From NCBI RefSeq assembly GCF_039614765.1, contig NZ_CP154879.1, forward strand, positions 1,922,001-1,986,000: DNA of 64,000 nt, written 5' to 3'. The position numbers were made by a program, and so were the translations under genes. Shown here piece after piece: positions 11,463 to 22,346 of this stretch. The notes below the pieces were generated by a model. That model saw nothing but the letters and a program-made list of their open reading frames with translations, made no database searches and was not told where the DNA came from. Numbering within the stretch: the first letter of the stretch is position 1; each line of letters opens with the position of its first letter. This DNA is from Castellaniella sp. MT123. GTDB taxonomy: Bacteria; Pseudomonadota; Gammaproteobacteria; Burkholderiales; Burkholderiaceae_B.

Positions 11463-11542
11463 ATAAAGCTTTCCTTACGTTGAACAAACGTCTGGACCAT
11501 TCAGGATCGGCCTTCTCCGGACGGCCTTGATTGACAGCCCCC

Positions 11543-12460
11543 ATGAACGCGGAATCCCTGATCGTCCTGGTCGAAATCCTGGACGCCGGCAACCTCAGCG
11601 CAGCCGCCCGGCGTCTGAAAATGACCCGTGCCAATGTCAGCTATCACCTGAACCGGCTGGAACGCTCGCTGGGTCAGCAACTGGTGCGCCGCACCACCCG
11701 GCGCATCGAACCGACGGAAGTCGGCCTGCGACTGTATGAGCACGGGCGAAAGATCCAGACCGAACTGGCGATTGCCCGGGATTCGGTCAGCGAACTGGGG
11801 GATATGTTGCGAGGGCGCATCCGTCTGAGCATCCCCAGCGGCTTCGGTCAGGTTGTCATGTCAGGCTGGCTGATCGATTTCAAACGCCTGTACCCGGGAA
11901 TCGTACTAGACGTCATGTTCGAGAATCACATCCTGGACATGCTGCACGACGAGGTGGACATCGCCGTGCGCGTTACATCCAACCCGCCGCAAAACCTCGT
12001 GGCCAGATCCCTGGGGCCGGTCAGGCATATCGCCTGTGCTTCGACGGCCTACCTGCACCAGCACGGGCTGCCTGAAACCCTGGAAGACCTGCCAAAAGCC
12101 CCGATCATCACGTCGGGTGTGGCCGGGCGGCAACTGCGTCTGTCAGCCTATCAGGAACAGTATCGCCAGGAGGTCCTGCTGGAACCCACCCTGATGTCAG
12201 AGAACTTTCTGTTTCTGCACCAGGCGATACTCGCCGGCCTTGGGGTTGGCGTGGTGCCCGACTACCTGGTCCAGGATGAAATCCGGCGCGGCGACATCGC
12301 GACGACTCTGGACGCGTGGTACCTGAGCATCTTCGGCACGGAAATGTTCATGCTCTACATGCCCAACCGCTACCACACGCGATCGACATCGACCTTCATC
12401 GAATACATCCTGGCCCGGGCGCAGGCCAGGATACCGCCCGAAGTGGCGGCCCCGGCCTGA
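11543..12460 (+). CDS. LysR-family regulator, likely of the beta-oxidation pair
   Basis: A 305-residue LysR-type protein: winged helix-turn-helix in residues 1-60 (GNLSAAARRLKMTRANVSYHLNRLERSLG) and an effector-binding domain after about 90. It is of the CrgA/DmlR-like group by the RLSIPSGFG pattern. The ATG at 11543 was preferred over a TTG 12 bases upstream. Being divergent from the FadJ-like/thiolase operon, it likely responds to an acyl-CoA or related metabolite; that is inference. Its stop is 5 bases from the htpG stop. Confidence 0.85.
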   Translation: MNAESLIVLVEILDAGNLSAAARRLKMTRANVSYHLNRLERSLGQQLVRRTTRRIEPTEVGLRLYEHGRKIQTELAIARDSVSELGDMLRGRIRLSIPSGFGQVVMSGWLIDFKRLYPGIVLDVMFENHILDMLHDEVDIAVRVTSNPPQNLVARSLGPVRHIACASTAYLHQHGLPETLEDLPKAPIITSGVAGRQLRLSAYQEQYRQEVLLEPTLMSENFLFLHQAILAGLGVGVVPDYLVQDEIRRGDIATTLDAWYLSIFGTEMFMLYMPNRYHTRSTSTFIEYILARAQARIPPEVAAPA

Positions 12461-12465
12461 TCCGA

Positions 12466-14367
12466 TCACGCCAGCAGCAGCGCGTTCATCCGCTTCACGA
12501 ACGACGCCGGGTCCTTCAGCGCCGCGCCTTCGGCGAGCATGGCCTGATCCAGCAACAGTTCGGCCCAATCGCCAAAGGTGGCATCCGGCTGCGCTTCCAG
12601 GCGCTTGACCAGGGCGTGCTGCGGGTTGACCTCGAGGATCGGCTTGACCTCGGGGGCTTCCTGACCGGCGGCCTTCAGCATGCGCATCAGGTGCGGGCTG
12701 AGTTCGTTTTCATCGACCACCACGCAGGCGGGCGAGTCCACCAGCCGGACGGTGGCGCGGACTTCCTTGACCCGCCCGTCCAACGCCGCCTTCAGGCGCT
12801 CGATCGTTGGCTTGAAGGCTTCGGCGACTTCAGCCTGCTGCTTCTTTTCCGCCTCGTCGGCCAGCGCGTCCAGATCGAGACCGCCCTTGGCGACCGACGC
12901 CAGGGACTTGCCTTCGAATTCGCGCAGGTAGGACAGCATCCATTCGTCGACACGATCGGACAGCAGCAGGACTTCCAGACCCTTGCGACGGAAGACTTCC
13001 AGATGCGGGCTGTGCGCGGCGGCGGCGTAGGAATCCGCCGTCAGATAGTAGATCTTGTCCTGGCCTTCCTTCATGCGGCCGATGTAATCGGCCAGCGAGA
13101 CGGTCTGTGCGGGGCTGTCGGACTGGGTCGAAGCAAAGCGCATCAGGCCGGCAATGCGGTCCTTGTTGGCGGGGTCCTCGCCCGCGCCTTCCTTGAGCAC
13201 CTGGCCGAACTGCGTCCAGAACTCGGCGTATTCTTCGGGCTTGTCCTTGGACAGGTCTTCCAGCAGACCCAGGATGCGCTTGGCGCAGCCCTCGCGGATC
13301 GAGCGCACGTCGCGGCTTTCCTGCAAGATCTCGCGCGAGACGTTCAGCGGCAGATCGGCGGAATCGACCACGCCGCGCACGAACCGCAGATAGGTGGGCA
13401 GCAGCTGTTCCGCATCGTCCATGATGAAGACGCGTTTGATGTAGAGCTTCACGCCCCGGCGCGCGTCGCGGTCGTACAGGTCGAAGGGCGCGCGTTTAGG
13501 CACATACAGCAGCTGGGTGTATTCGCTGCGGCCCTCGACGCGGTTGTGCGTCCAGGCCAGTGGATTCTCGGGGTCGTGCGCGATGTGCTTGTAAAATTCC
13601 TGGTACTGCTCGTCGGTGATGTCGGATTTCGACCGGGTCCACAGGGCGTTGGCCTGATTGACGGTTTCCCATTCGTCCCGGGTGACCTGTTCGGACTTTT
13701 CCGCATCCCATTCTTCCTTCTTCATCTGGATGGGCAAAGAGATGTGATCCGAATAGCGGCGCAGCACCTCGCGCAGTTTCCAGCCCGACAGGAAATCGTC
13801 CTCGTCGGCGCGCAGGGTCAGCGTCACGGACGTGCCACGCGCAGCCTGTTCGATGGCGGAGACGGAAAATTCGCCCTGACCATCGGATTCCCACAGGACG
13901 CCTTCGGCGGCCGGCAGATCGGCGCGGCGGCTGCGCACGGACACCTTGTCCGCGACGATGAAGGACGAATAAAAGCCCACGCCGAACTGGCCGATCAGTT
14001 GGGCATCCTTTTGCTTGTCGCCGGTCAGCTGGGAAAAGAATTCCCTCGTGCCGGATCGTGCGATCGTGCCCAGGTTGGCGATCGCCTCGTCGCGCGACAG
14101 GCCAATGCCGTTGTCGGTGATCGTGATGGTGCGCGCCGCCTTGTCGAATTCGACCCGGATGTGCAATTCGCCATCGCCCTCCAGCCATTCCGGATGGTCG
14201 ATCGCCTCGAAGCGCAGTTTGTCGCAGGCATCGGACGCGTTCGACACGAGTTCGCGCAGGAAGATTTCCTTGTTGCTGTACAAGGAATGGATCATCAGGT
14301 GCAGCAGCTGTTTGACTTCGGCCTGAAAGCCCAGTGTTTCGGCCGTTTGGGTATCTGTTTGGCTCAT
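12466..14367 (-). CDS. htpG: molecular chaperone HtpG (Hsp90)
   Basis: A 633-residue Hsp90. The N-terminal GHKL ATPase domain shows [24 protein letters not shown] and GQFGVGFYS; then come the middle domain ([20 protein letters not shown]) and the C-terminal dimerisation domain. The ATG at 14367 (MSQTDTQ) gives the usual length; an upstream in-frame start would add 22 unrelated residues. It folds client proteins under stress together with DnaK. No clear heat-shock promoter was identified in the 75 bases to the next gene. Confidence 0.96.
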   Translation of the reverse strand: MSQTDTQTAETLGFQAEVKQLLHLMIHSLYSNKEIFLRELVSNASDACDKLRFEAIDHPEWLEGDGELHIRVEFDKAARTITITDNGIGLSRDEAIANLGTIARSGTREFFSQLTGDKQKDAQLIGQFGVGFYSSFIVADKVSVRSRRADLPAAEGVLWESDGQGEFSVSAIEQAARGTSVTLTLRADEDDFLSGWKLREVLRRYSDHISLPIQMKKEEWDAEKSEQVTRDEWETVNQANALWTRSKSDITDEQYQEFYKHIAHDPENPLAWTHNRVEGRSEYTQLLYVPKRAPFDLYDRDARRGVKLYIKRVFIMDDAEQLLPTYLRFVRGVVDSADLPLNVSREILQESRDVRSIREGCAKRILGLLEDLSKDKPEEYAEFWTQFGQVLKEGAGEDPANKDRIAGLMRFASTQSDSPAQTVSLADYIGRMKEGQDKIYYLTADSYAAAAHSPHLEVFRRKGLEVLLLSDRVDEWMLSYLREFEGKSLASVAKGGLDLDALADEAEKKQQAEVAEAFKPTIERLKAALDGRVKEVRATVRLVDSPACVVVDENELSPHLMRMLKAAGQEAPEVKPILEVNPQHALVKRLEAQPDATFGDWAELLLDQAMLAEGAALKDPASFVKRMNALLLA

Positions 14368-14442
14368 GGTTGCGGTGATGAAGGATTTTTCGGAACTGTG
14401 GAAGTACGTGGGGACAGTAAACCGGGTTTTCAAGACCCGGTG

Positions 14443-15357
14443 CTACCAGGTCGTCGGGTGTCCCATCCGATCTTTTTCATAGATTTTGTGCCCACGCAGG
14501 CGCTGCAGCAGCCAGACCCCCGCCCGGCCCATGGTGTGGGATTTCTGCCAGACCAGATCGATCCCCACCACCCAGTCCGTATGCGGATATGCCGCCAGGG
14601 GCAATTCCACCAGCTCGCCCGTCTCCAGCTCACGCCGGATCAGCCGACGCGGCAGCGTCGTCCAGCCCAGACCTGCGCGCACCATCTCCAGCAGCGCTGG
14701 ATAGTTTTCGGCCCGCCAGCACTGGGTGGACTCTAGATATTCCGTCGACGGCAGGCGCTCATTGTGCGCCAGGAACATCAAGCGCCGGTGCCCGCGCAAC
14801 TCCACGAAGTCGATTTTCGGCAGCCCCGCCAGAGGATGGTCGTGGCGCACGACGTGCACCAGGATCAGCTTGCCCATCTGAGTGAACGCCAGTTCCCGGG
14901 GGTAGTCCCGCTGGGCAAACGCAATGCCCATCGCCACCTCACCCCGCTGAACCAGACCTGACACGTCACCATCGAAAGCATGACGAACGTCCAGATCCAC
15001 ATAGGGAAACTGAGCGGCGAAATCCGTCAAGGGCTCCATCAGCGTGTTGTGGGGAACATCAATAGCCAGACGCACGCGGGTTTCCGTGGCTTCCGTGAGA
15101 TTCCGCGCATGAGCATCCAGATCCAGACACCGTTCCAGCACCAGTTCGGCCTGGCGCAACAGCCTGGCACCGGCATCTGTCGGTACCGGCCACTTGCGGC
15201 TGCGATCGAACAACTCGACACCCAGGTCGATTTCCAGATTCGAGATGGCCGCGCTGACCGTGGACTGGGTCTTGCCCAGGCGCCTGGCAGCCGCGGAGAA
15301 AGACCCTGCCCTGACGACGGCGACGAACGTCTCCAACTGATCCAACGTGTAATGCAC
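14443..15357 (-). CDS. LysR-family regulator of the permease–deaminase pair
   Basis: A 304-residue LysR protein with an N-terminal helix-turn-helix (FVAVVRAGSFSAAARRLGKTQSTVSAAISNLEIDLG) and an effector domain. It is divergent from the nucleobase permease gene 104 bases away, so control of uptake and deamination of a nucleobase is the natural inference. Confidence 0.85.
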   Translation of the reverse strand: MHYTLDQLETFVAVVRAGSFSAAARRLGKTQSTVSAAISNLEIDLGVELFDRSRKWPVPTDAGARLLRQAELVLERCLDLDAHARNLTEATETRVRLAIDVPHNTLMEPLTDFAAQFPYVDLDVRHAFDGDVSGLVQRGEVAMGIAFAQRDYPRELAFTQMGKLILVHVVRHDHPLAGLPKIDFVELRGHRRLMFLAHNERLPSTEYLESTQCWRAENYPALLEMVRAGLGWTTLPRRLIRRELETGELVELPLAAYPHTDWVVGIDLVWQKSHTMGRAGVWLLQRLRGHKIYEKDRMGHPTTW

Positions 15358-15378
15358 ATGGCCTCCGATGTATCGCCT

Positions 15379-15398
15379 AAATCGATGGATGATGATTT
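15379..15398. promoter_or_regulatory. imperfect dyad AAATC-N10-GATTT, possible LysR site
   Basis: A short inverted repeat in the AT-richer gap between the divergent LysR and permease genes. Its size suits a LysR-type recognition site, but five-base arms occur often by chance, so this is only a hint. The permease itself has a clear AGGAG ribosome site a few bases before its ATG. Confidence 0.25.
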
Positions 15399-15461
15399 GT
15401 ATCCTATATCACTCCGGGTAGATCATCAGCACACTATCCAAATAAAACCCAGGAGACACAC

Positions 15462-16823
15462 ATGGCCCGATCAGAAGCCGTCCACCCCGTGGACGAAATC
15501 CTGCCCCTGAAACAACTTTTCACCTTCGGCCTGCAGCATGTGCTGGTTATGTACGCCGGTGCCGTCGCCGTGCCGCTGATCCTGGGCAGTGCCCTGGGGC
15601 TGAGCCAACACGACATGGTGCTGCTGATCAACGCCAATCTGCTGACCTCGGGCATCGCCACCCTGATCCAGACCATTGGCTGCTGGAAATTCGGGGCGCG
15701 TCTGCCGCTGATCCAGGGGTGTTCCTTCATCGCCATCGCGCCGATGATCATGATCGGCAAGCAATATGGCATCAGCCACCTGTTCGGATCAGTGATCGCC
15801 TGCGGCCTCATCACCATCCTGATCGCTCCGATCTTCAGCCGTCTGCTGAGGTTCTTCCCGCCCGTGGTGATCGGCAGCCTGATCACCATCATCGGTGTCT
15901 CCCTGATGCCGGCCGCCGCGATCTGGCTGGGCGGCGGCAACCCGGACGCGGCCGACTTCGGTTCCGGACCCAATCTGTTGCTGGGCCTGGCGACCGTGGC
16001 CATCACCCTGTTCATCTATGCCCGCTACAAGGGCTTCATCGGCAACCTGTCGGTACTGATCGGCCTGTTCGCGGGTACCGCCATCGCCGCAGCCTTCGGC
16101 ATGACCAGTTTCGCTCATGTCGGCGAGGCCGCCTGGTTCGAAATCAGCCCGCCCTTCGCCTTCGGACTGCCCAAATTCGCGGTGGCTCCGATCCTGATCA
16201 TGACCTTGGCTATGCTGGTCATCATGGCCGAAACCACCGGCAACGTGCTGGCCATCGGCACCATCGTCGGCCGCCCCTCGTCCCAGGAGACCCTGGGCAA
16301 CGCCTTCCGCTCCGACGGTCTGGCAACCATGCTGGGTGGCATATTCAACAGTTTCCCCTACAACGCCTTCACCCAGAACACCGGTCTGATCGCCCTGTCC
16401 AACGTCAAGAGCCGCTACGTCGTGGCCGCCTCAGGGGTCATCATGATGCTCATGGGCATGTTCCCGACGCTGGGGGCGATCATCGCATCCATCCCGCGTC
16501 CGGTCCTGGGCGGCTGCGCCATCGTGATGTTCGGTATGACTACCGTCGCCGGAATCCAGGAACTGTCCCGCGTACGGTTCGACGGTACCTGCAACGGCAT
16601 CATCGTGGCAGTCTCCGTCAGCGTCGGCGTCCTGCCCATGTCCTTTCCCGCCCTGTTTGGCCAGGTCGAAGGCCCGCTGCGCCTGATCCTCGACAGCGGC
16701 ATCTTCCTGGGTGCCATCACCGCCGTCGTTCTGAACATCCTGCTCAATGGCACGAGTGCCCAGTCGCACACCCAGAACCAGAGTCAGCCCGCCGATGCGC
16801 CTCAAAGCGCCCTGGAAACCTAA
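15462..16823 (+). CDS. NCS2-family nucleobase permease (uracil/xanthine type)
   Basis: A 453-residue membrane protein with about 14 hydrophobic segments. Family hallmarks are the first-helix histidine motif QHVLVMYAGAVAVPLIL, AETTGNV in helix 8 and the NAT signature QNTGLIALSNVKSR. Family members import uracil, xanthine, urate or related bases with protons. The deaminase 60 bases downstream and the divergent LysR gene suggest an aminated purine or pyrimidine, but the substrate cannot be fixed from sequence. Confidence 0.9.
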   Translation: MARSEAVHPVDEILPLKQLFTFGLQHVLVMYAGAVAVPLILGSALGLSQHDMVLLINANLLTSGIATLIQTIGCWKFGARLPLIQGCSFIAIAPMIMIGKQYGISHLFGSVIACGLITILIAPIFSRLLRFFPPVVIGSLITIIGVSLMPAAAIWLGGGNPDAADFGSGPNLLLGLATVAITLFIYARYKGFIGNLSVLIGLFAGTAIAAAFGMTSFAHVGEAAWFEISPPFAFGLPKFAVAPILIMTLAMLVIMAETTGNVLAIGTIVGRPSSQETLGNAFRSDGLATMLGGIFNSFPYNAFTQNTGLIALSNVKSRYVVAASGVIMMLMGMFPTLGAIIASIPRPVLGGCAIVMFGMTTVAGIQELSRVRFDGTCNGIIVAVSVSVGVLPMSFPALFGQVEGPLRLILDSGIFLGAITAVVLNILLNGTSAQSHTQNQSQPADAPQSALET

Positions 16824-16883
16824 TCTTCCTCTCCAACTGCCGCCATCCCGGCGGCGGCCCAACCTGAAATCAAGGAGCACGCC

Positions 16884-17411
16884 ATGAATACATCCACCCG
16901 CCCAGCCGCACCCAAACTGTCGCAATTGGACATGGATCTGCTGCGGGAGGTCATCTCCCTGGCCGACCAGTCCCGGTCCAATGGCCACCACCCCTTCGCC
17001 GCCCTGGTGGCGGACAAGGAAGGTCGAATCATCGCCATTGCGGAAAACAATTCCCTGCCACCCGCAGGCGACCCGACCCAGCACGCCGAACTCGCTGCGG
17101 CAGCCGCCGCCGCCAAAAAGCTGACCCCCGAAGAACTGCTGGACTGCACGCTCTATACCAGCGCGGAACCGTGCTGCATGTGTGCCGGGGCGATCTACTG
17201 GTGCAATATTGGTCGGGTCGTCTATGCGCTATCCGAGCACCGCCTGCTGTCCCTGACCGGTGATCACCCGGAAAATCCGACCTTTTCACTGCCCTGCCGC
17301 GAGGTATTCCTGCGCGGCCAGCGCGCGATCGAAGTCCACGGCCCCCTGCTCGAGGACGAAGCCGCAGGATCGCACCACGGCTTCTGGAACACGGCGGAAG
17401 AACGCGTCTGA
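16884..17411 (+). CDS. nucleoside/nucleobase deaminase (guanine deaminase-like)
   Basis: A 175-residue member of the cytidine/deoxycytidylate deaminase superfamily. Zinc ligands and catalytic Glu are H67-A-E69 and P96-C97-x-x-C100. The downstream YALSEHRLL region and the C-terminal tail resemble short guanine-deaminase-type (GuaD) enzymes more than tRNA adenosine deaminase. Together with the preceding permease it would import a base and deaminate it. Alternatives include isocytosine- or other amino-base deaminases. Confidence 0.82.
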   Translation: MNTSTRPAAPKLSQLDMDLLREVISLADQSRSNGHHPFAALVADKEGRIIAIAENNSLPPAGDPTQHAELAAAAAAAKKLTPEELLDCTLYTSAEPCCMCAGAIYWCNIGRVVYALSEHRLLSLTGDHPENPTFSLPCREVFLRGQRAIEVHGPLLEDEAAGSHHGFWNTAEERV

Positions 17412-17641
17412 CAGGGGAACGTCGTCCGGGCAGCGAACGACACGCGCGGCCCGGACGGCCAGTGATACGCCCAAGGCCGGCCTTAAGTGCCCGGACACTC
17501 ATACGCGGCTCGAAATAGACTGTATTTCAGATTGACGATCCCTGATCGCCACCGGACATGTATCGTTATGCTACGGGGACAAGTGAACATCGCATGCCGC
17601 CGTCCTGCCAATCAAAATACATTGCAGTCCGGAGACTACCC

Positions 17642-19687
17642 ATGTTCAAGCGACGTCGCGGCACCAGCCGCATGTCCCATGCCACCCTCGGTACGCAGCT
17701 GTTCGTGGCCGCCACGCTCATGACCGTTCTGGTCATAGTGGCCCTGGCGTCCATCGTCACCTGGCAAAGCCGCCAGACAGCCATCGCCAACGTCGGCGCA
17801 ACCAACCGGATGGGCCTGGAAGACTACGATCGCATCCTCCAGCTGATCTACAACATCGGCAAAGAACGCAGCAAATCCCTCTATCCCGTCCTGATCCGCT
17901 ACCTGGGCGGCGTTCCCGAACCCACGGGCCAGACCGAAAACGGCATGCCGGTCCTCGCCGCCGGGGGCAAATCATTCAACGGCAATCGCGCGCTGATGCG
18001 CAGCGTCACCGGCATGACGACCGAACTGTATGCCCGCACCCAAAAGGGCTGGATGCGAATCGCCAGCGCATACCAGGACGAGCCCGACCATGCTCTGGGA
18101 CAGATCCTGAATCCCGCCGATCCCATTGCCCAGGCACTGGATCACGGCGTCACCGTGGACGTACCCGATCTGGTGGACCGGAAATGGCACCTGGTGACCA
18201 CCAACCCGCTCAAGAGCACGGATGGAACCATCTATGGCGGCATCGTCGACCGCCTGGACATCAGCGCGCAAATCGACCCCGTCCTGAAAGACCTGACCGC
18301 CGCCCTGCTGGCGGACCATGGACAGCTCTTCGTTATCCGTCCCACGCTGGACAAGACGGACTGGGTCCGGGTTGCCGGCCAGTTCGGCAAGCCCGGCGAC
18401 CTGCTCAGCGTCGGCAATCCACCCGACGATTTTGCCACCATGAACCAGGCTTTCCGCAGCGCACCCATCGGCGCCCAGGAGGTCTACGTCACGAGACAAC
18501 CGATCTTCCTGTCCTGGAAAACCATCCCCAACTGGAACTGGGTGATCTACGGCTTCGGCCCGGTCGACGATTACCTGGCCGACAGCAACCGCCAGATGTG
18601 GGTTCAGCTGGGCCTGATGCTGGCCGGTACGCTGCTGATCGCCCTGTCGATCTTCTGGCTGGCCCGCCGCACACTGCGGCCTGTGCATGAGGTCGTCACC
18701 GGCATGCAACGACTGGGCAATGGCGATCTCGGTCAAGCCGTCCCCGACAGCCCACCGGATAGCCACAACGAAGCGCATCTGTTGCTCAACAGCCTGCGCA
18801 GCACCCAGGATGCCTTGCGGCGGATGATCCGCCAGGTGCGCCACAGCGTCGGCGAGATCCATACCGGGGCCCAGGAAATCGCGGCCGGCAACACGGATCT
18901 GTCGAGCCGCACGGAAGAGCAGGCGGCATCCCTGCAGGAAACCGCCGCCAGCATGGAACAGCTGGCGGCGGCCGTACGTCAGAACGCCGACCATGCCCGC
19001 CAGGCCGACCAGCTCGCGACGGGGGCCTCGGCCACCGCGCAGCGGGGCGAACTGGCGGTCGATGGCATGGTCGCCACCATGCGGCGCATCACCGAAAGCT
19101 CCGCGCGCATCACCGACATCATCGGGGTCATCGACGGAATCGCCTTCCAGACCAATATCCTGGCACTGAATGCGGCCGTTGAAGCCGCCCGCGCCGGCGA
19201 ACAGGGCAAAGGCTTTGCCGTCGTGGCCAGCGAAGTCCGCGCACTCGCCCAGCGTTCGGCCGAGGCAGCACGCGAAATCAAGCAGCTGATTGAAACCACC
19301 TCGCAGGAAATCCAGTCCGGCTCGCAGCAGGCGGGCCAGGCCGGTACCACGATGCAGGAAGTCCTCACCGCGGTGGAACGCGTCACCCACATCATGGGCG
19401 AAATTGCCTCGGCATCGCACGAACAGTCCACCGGCATCGACCAGGTGAATCTGGCCATCACCCAGATGGACCAGGTGACCCAGCAAAACGCGGTGCTGGT
19501 GGAAGAAGCGGCTGCCGCAGCCGATTCGTTGAGCGGCCAGGCCGACCACCTGGCCGACACCGTGGCGGTCTTCAGGACTGGGGATGGCGATACCCTGGCG
19601 TCCCTGCCTGTGCTGCCGTCCGCCGCGCCAGACCGCGCCGTCCCCAAAATGGACCCGGCGTTCAGCCGCCTGCCCGCAGCTTGCTGA
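17642..19687 (+). CDS. methyl-accepting chemotaxis protein with large Cache domain
   Basis: A 681-residue chemoreceptor. Membrane helix 1 lies at about 17-39, a long periplasmic sensor (about 40-315, Cache_3/Cache_2-like) follows, then helix 2 at about 318-342, HAMP, and a cytoplasmic signalling domain with the conserved tip [20 protein letters not shown]. The ATG at 17642 (MFKRRR) was chosen since it places a basic stretch before helix 1. No C-terminal NWETF-like pentapeptide for CheR docking is present. Its last 26 bases overlap the convergent TPP-enzyme gene. Confidence 0.93.
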   Translation: MFKRRRGTSRMSHATLGTQLFVAATLMTVLVIVALASIVTWQSRQTAIANVGATNRMGLEDYDRILQLIYNIGKERSKSLYPVLIRYLGGVPEPTGQTENGMPVLAAGGKSFNGNRALMRSVTGMTTELYARTQKGWMRIASAYQDEPDHALGQILNPADPIAQALDHGVTVDVPDLVDRKWHLVTTNPLKSTDGTIYGGIVDRLDISAQIDPVLKDLTAALLADHGQLFVIRPTLDKTDWVRVAGQFGKPGDLLSVGNPPDDFATMNQAFRSAPIGAQEVYVTRQPIFLSWKTIPNWNWVIYGFGPVDDYLADSNRQMWVQLGLMLAGTLLIALSIFWLARRTLRPVHEVVTGMQRLGNGDLGQAVPDSPPDSHNEAHLLLNSLRSTQDALRRMIRQVRHSVGEIHTGAQEIAAGNTDLSSRTEEQAASLQETAASMEQLAAAVRQNADHARQADQLATGASATAQRGELAVDGMVATMRRITESSARITDIIGVIDGIAFQTNILALNAAVEAARAGEQGKGFAVVASEVRALAQRSAEAAREIKQLIETTSQEIQSGSQQAGQAGTTMQEVLTAVERVTHIMGEIASASHEQSTGIDQVNLAITQMDQVTQQNAVLVEEAAAAADSLSGQADHLADTVAVFRTGDGDTLASLPVLPSAAPDRAVPKMDPAFSRLPAAC

Positions 19688-21398
19688 GCGTCGTCGTCGG
19701 GGTGACGGCCTCGGGATCCAGCAGGCAGTGCAGGATCGACGGCAGGCCACTGTCGAAGGCCCGCTGCAGGGCCGGGGCGAATTCGGCGGTCGTCTCGACG
19801 CGTTCGCCATGCCCGCCGAAGGCGCGCGCATAGGCGGCGAAATCCGGGTTGCGCAGCGTCGTAGCCGATACCCGCCCTGGATAGCGCCGTTCCTGGTGCA
19901 TCCGGATGGTGCCCAGCATCCCGTTGTCGATCAGGATCACGATGATCGGCAGGCCATACTGCACGGCCGTGGCGAATTCCTGGCCGTGCATCATGAAGCA
20001 GCCGTCCCCCGCGAAGCACACCACGCGCCGATCCGGATGCAGGCGCTGTGCGGCCACGGCCGCCGGCAAGCCATAACCCATCGAACCGGACGTGGGCGCA
20101 AGCTGCGTGCCATAGGCCCGAAAACGATAGAAGCGATGCAGCCACGTGGCGTAGTTGCCCGCCCCGTTGGTCAGAATCGCATCATCGGGCAGCACGGCGT
20201 TCAGATGCTCCATCACCAACCCCATCTGCAGCCGACCGGGATGCCGCACGCTGGATGGGTCGCTCCAGGCCTGACGGTCGGCATGCAGCCGTTCACAACG
20301 CAGGCGGCGCGATGCTGTGGCGGTCGGCGCACAGGCCTCGATGGCGCGCAGCCAGTCAGCCGGCGCGCACGCCATGGCTACGTCCGCCTGATAAACGTGA
20401 TTCAGTTCACCGACGTCGGGATGCACGTGGATCAGGGTCTGGGACGGATCCGGGATGTCGAGCAGGGTGTAGCCCTGGCTGGGGACTTCGGACAGGCGCC
20501 CACCCACGACCAGGATCAGATCCGATTCGCGGACGGCCGCCAGCAGCCGGGGATCGGCTCCCAACCCCAGATCGCCGATGAAGCAGGGATGATCGACAGG
20601 ACACAGCATCTGGCGACGGAACTGCACCGCCACCGGAATCGCGTGACGCTGCGCAAAGGCGCCGAATACCCGGACGGCGTCCGCATCCCAGCGGCTGCCG
20701 CCCAGGATCGCCAGAGGGCGCTCGGCGCGCGCCAGCCTGTCGGACAGATCCCGGACCTGCGCCGGCGCCGGCAACGTGTGCGGCACCCGGCAAGGCCGGG
20801 CGTCCGCCACCACGATGGTTTCGCCCAGCATGTCTTCCGGCAGTGCCAGGACCACCGGGCCGGGTCGCCCGGACAGCGCGACATGAAAAGCTCGCGACAG
20901 ATATTCCGGGATGCGTTCAGCCTGATCGATCTGGGCCGCCCATTTGACCTGCGTGCCGAACACGGCGCGATAGTCCATTTCCTGGAAGGCCTCGCGGTCG
21001 CGCATGGCCCGGTCGATCTGCCCCACCAGCAGGATCATCGGGGTGGAATCCTGCGACGCTACGTGCACACCCGCAAACGCATTCGCGGCACCGGGCGCGC
21101 GCGTCACCAGACAGACCCCGGGCCTGCGGGTCAGTTTTCCATAGGCTTCGGCCATGATGGCCGCCCCGCCCTCCTGGCGACAGACCGTGACCTGGATGTC
21201 GGCATCGAACAGGCCGTCGAGCACCGGCAGGTAGCTTTCCCCCGGCACGCAAAACACATGATCGGTGCCATGGATGCGAAGCTGGTCCACCAGGACGTGA
21301 CCGGCCAGACGGGGGGCGGGCATCCGCCGGGCCTGGGCGACCTGATCGTGTTCGGTCCCTTCGAGGGGACTGGAGTTTGCGCCGGGACTCGTAGTCAT
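19662..21398 (-). CDS. thiamine-diphosphate-dependent enzyme (acetolactate synthase large-subunit-like)
   Basis: A 578-residue TPP enzyme with N-terminal pyrimidine-binding domain (catalytic-type Glu at 76 in RQEGGAA), a central domain, and a C-terminal diphosphate-binding domain whose motif starts with GDGCF near residue 462 and ends at DNGMLG. It is like IlvB but lacks a small-subunit gene beside it. As the last gene of an amino-acid uptake and oxidation operon it more likely acts on a 2-oxo acid (decarboxylase or carboligase) in catabolism than in valine synthesis. Overlaps the upstream gene by 4 bases. Confidence 0.85.
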   Translation of the reverse strand: MTTSPGANSSPLEGTEHDQVAQARRMPAPRLAGHVLVDQLRIHGTDHVFCVPGESYLPVLDGLFDADIQVTVCRQEGGAAIMAEAYGKLTRRPGVCLVTRAPGAANAFAGVHVASQDSTPMILLVGQIDRAMRDREAFQEMDYRAVFGTQVKWAAQIDQAERIPEYLSRAFHVALSGRPGPVVLALPEDMLGETIVVADARPCRVPHTLPAPAQVRDLSDRLARAERPLAILGGSRWDADAVRVFGAFAQRHAIPVAVQFRRQMLCPVDHPCFIGDLGLGADPRLLAAVRESDLILVVGGRLSEVPSQGYTLLDIPDPSQTLIHVHPDVGELNHVYQADVAMACAPADWLRAIEACAPTATASRRLRCERLHADRQAWSDPSSVRHPGRLQMGLVMEHLNAVLPDDAILTNGAGNYATWLHRFYRFRAYGTQLAPTSGSMGYGLPAAVAAQRLHPDRRVVCFAGDGCFMMHGQEFATAVQYGLPIIVILIDNGMLGTIRMHQERRYPGRVSATTLRNPDFAAYARAFGGHGERVETTAEFAPALQRAFDSGLPSILHCLLDPEAVTPTTTLSKLRAGG

Positions 21399-22318
21399 GA
21401 GGAATTCCTTTCCAAGACGTGATCAAAACGCAGGGCACAGCGTGCGGCAGCCAGATCCCAGGCCGCGCAGCCGACGGATTTGAAGACGGCCGCGCCTTCG
21501 GGCGGCCTGTCCGCCAGCAGACCGGCCAGGGACCGGACGCTGGCCCAGTCCACACCCGCCTGCAGATAGTCACCCGCCTCGTGCCGGGCGCCCTCGGGGT
21601 CATCCACGAACAGATGGCTGTCCGCCAGGGTCCGCACGCCGATTTCGGCTAGGTCGTCGCGGTAGGCTCCCACACCGACCACCAGCCGGCCGGCGCGCGC
21701 GGGCTGATCGTAGACCGGCGTGGCGCTGGTCGTCGCCGTGACGATCAGGTCGGCGGCCGGATCGACCCGGCCGGCGGGCCGGACCCGGTCCGGGTCGAAG
21801 GCCGAGACGAAGCGCTCGGCCCGGCCCGGGGCATGGCCGATGACGTCCACGCGCACGCCAGGATGCAAGTCGAGCAGGGCCCGGACATGCCCCGCCGCCT
21901 GGGTGCCGGTGCCGAACACGACCGCATGGCGGGGGCCTCCGGGCAGCAGCCGGCTCACGGCCAGCATCGACACCGCCGCGGTGCGCCGCGTCGTGACGGC
22001 CGGCCCGTCCAGCAGCAGGCGCAACTGGCCGGTCTCGCCGTCATAGACCGACACCATGCCGCTGATCGTCGGCAGCCCGCGCGCGCGATTGCCCGGCGCG
22101 ACATTGACCAGCTTGTGGATGCCGACGTCCGCCGCCGTGGCCGGCATGGACAGCATCACAGCGCCGCCGGGAAACGGCACGGCCTGCCGCGCCGGCGCGC
22201 ACAGGCGTCCAGCCTCGATGTCCCGCGCCGCCCGTGCGATCTCTTCCATCAGCGCGGGCCAGGGCAGTAGGTCCTGCGTCCCCGCCGCATCGTGGGTGGA
22301 AATTTGCTGTGTCCTCAT
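21395..22318 (-). CDS. ornithine cyclodeaminase / mu-crystallin family protein
   Basis: A 307-residue member of the OCD/mu-crystallin family. Visible are HKLVNVAPGNRARGLPTISGMV, the TTRRTAAVS motif and the Rossmann motif VVFGTGTQAAGHVRAL near residue 135. Family members include ornithine cyclodeaminase, alanine dehydrogenase and reductases of Δ1-pyrroline-/Δ1-piperideine-2-carboxylate. Beside an FAD amino-acid oxidase and an ALDH7-type enzyme, an imine reductase producing pipecolate or proline is a plausible role. Gene order and overlaps indicate co-translation with the TPP enzyme. Confidence 0.82.
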   Translation of the reverse strand: MRTQQISTHDAAGTQDLLPWPALMEEIARAARDIEAGRLCAPARQAVPFPGGAVMLSMPATAADVGIHKLVNVAPGNRARGLPTISGMVSVYDGETGQLRLLLDGPAVTTRRTAAVSMLAVSRLLPGGPRHAVVFGTGTQAAGHVRALLDLHPGVRVDVIGHAPGRAERFVSAFDPDRVRPAGRVDPAADLIVTATTSATPVYDQPARAGRLVVGVGAYRDDLAEIGVRTLADSHLFVDDPEGARHEAGDYLQAGVDWASVRSLAGLLADRPPEGAAVFKSVGCAAWDLAAARCALRFDHVLERNSS

Positions 22319-22346
22319 GGCGCTTCCTTGAAATCCCGTCCGGACT

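Noticed and set aside
12316-14736. Open frame of 806 codons on the plus strand
   Set aside because: It runs antisense to htpG and the LysR gene; the composition is the His/Gln/Arg-rich type produced by reading high-GC genes on the wrong strand, with no motif.
19662-21398. Biosynthetic acetolactate synthase (ilvB)
   Set aside because: There is no ilvN/ilvH small subunit or ilvC nearby; the gene ends a catabolic operon.
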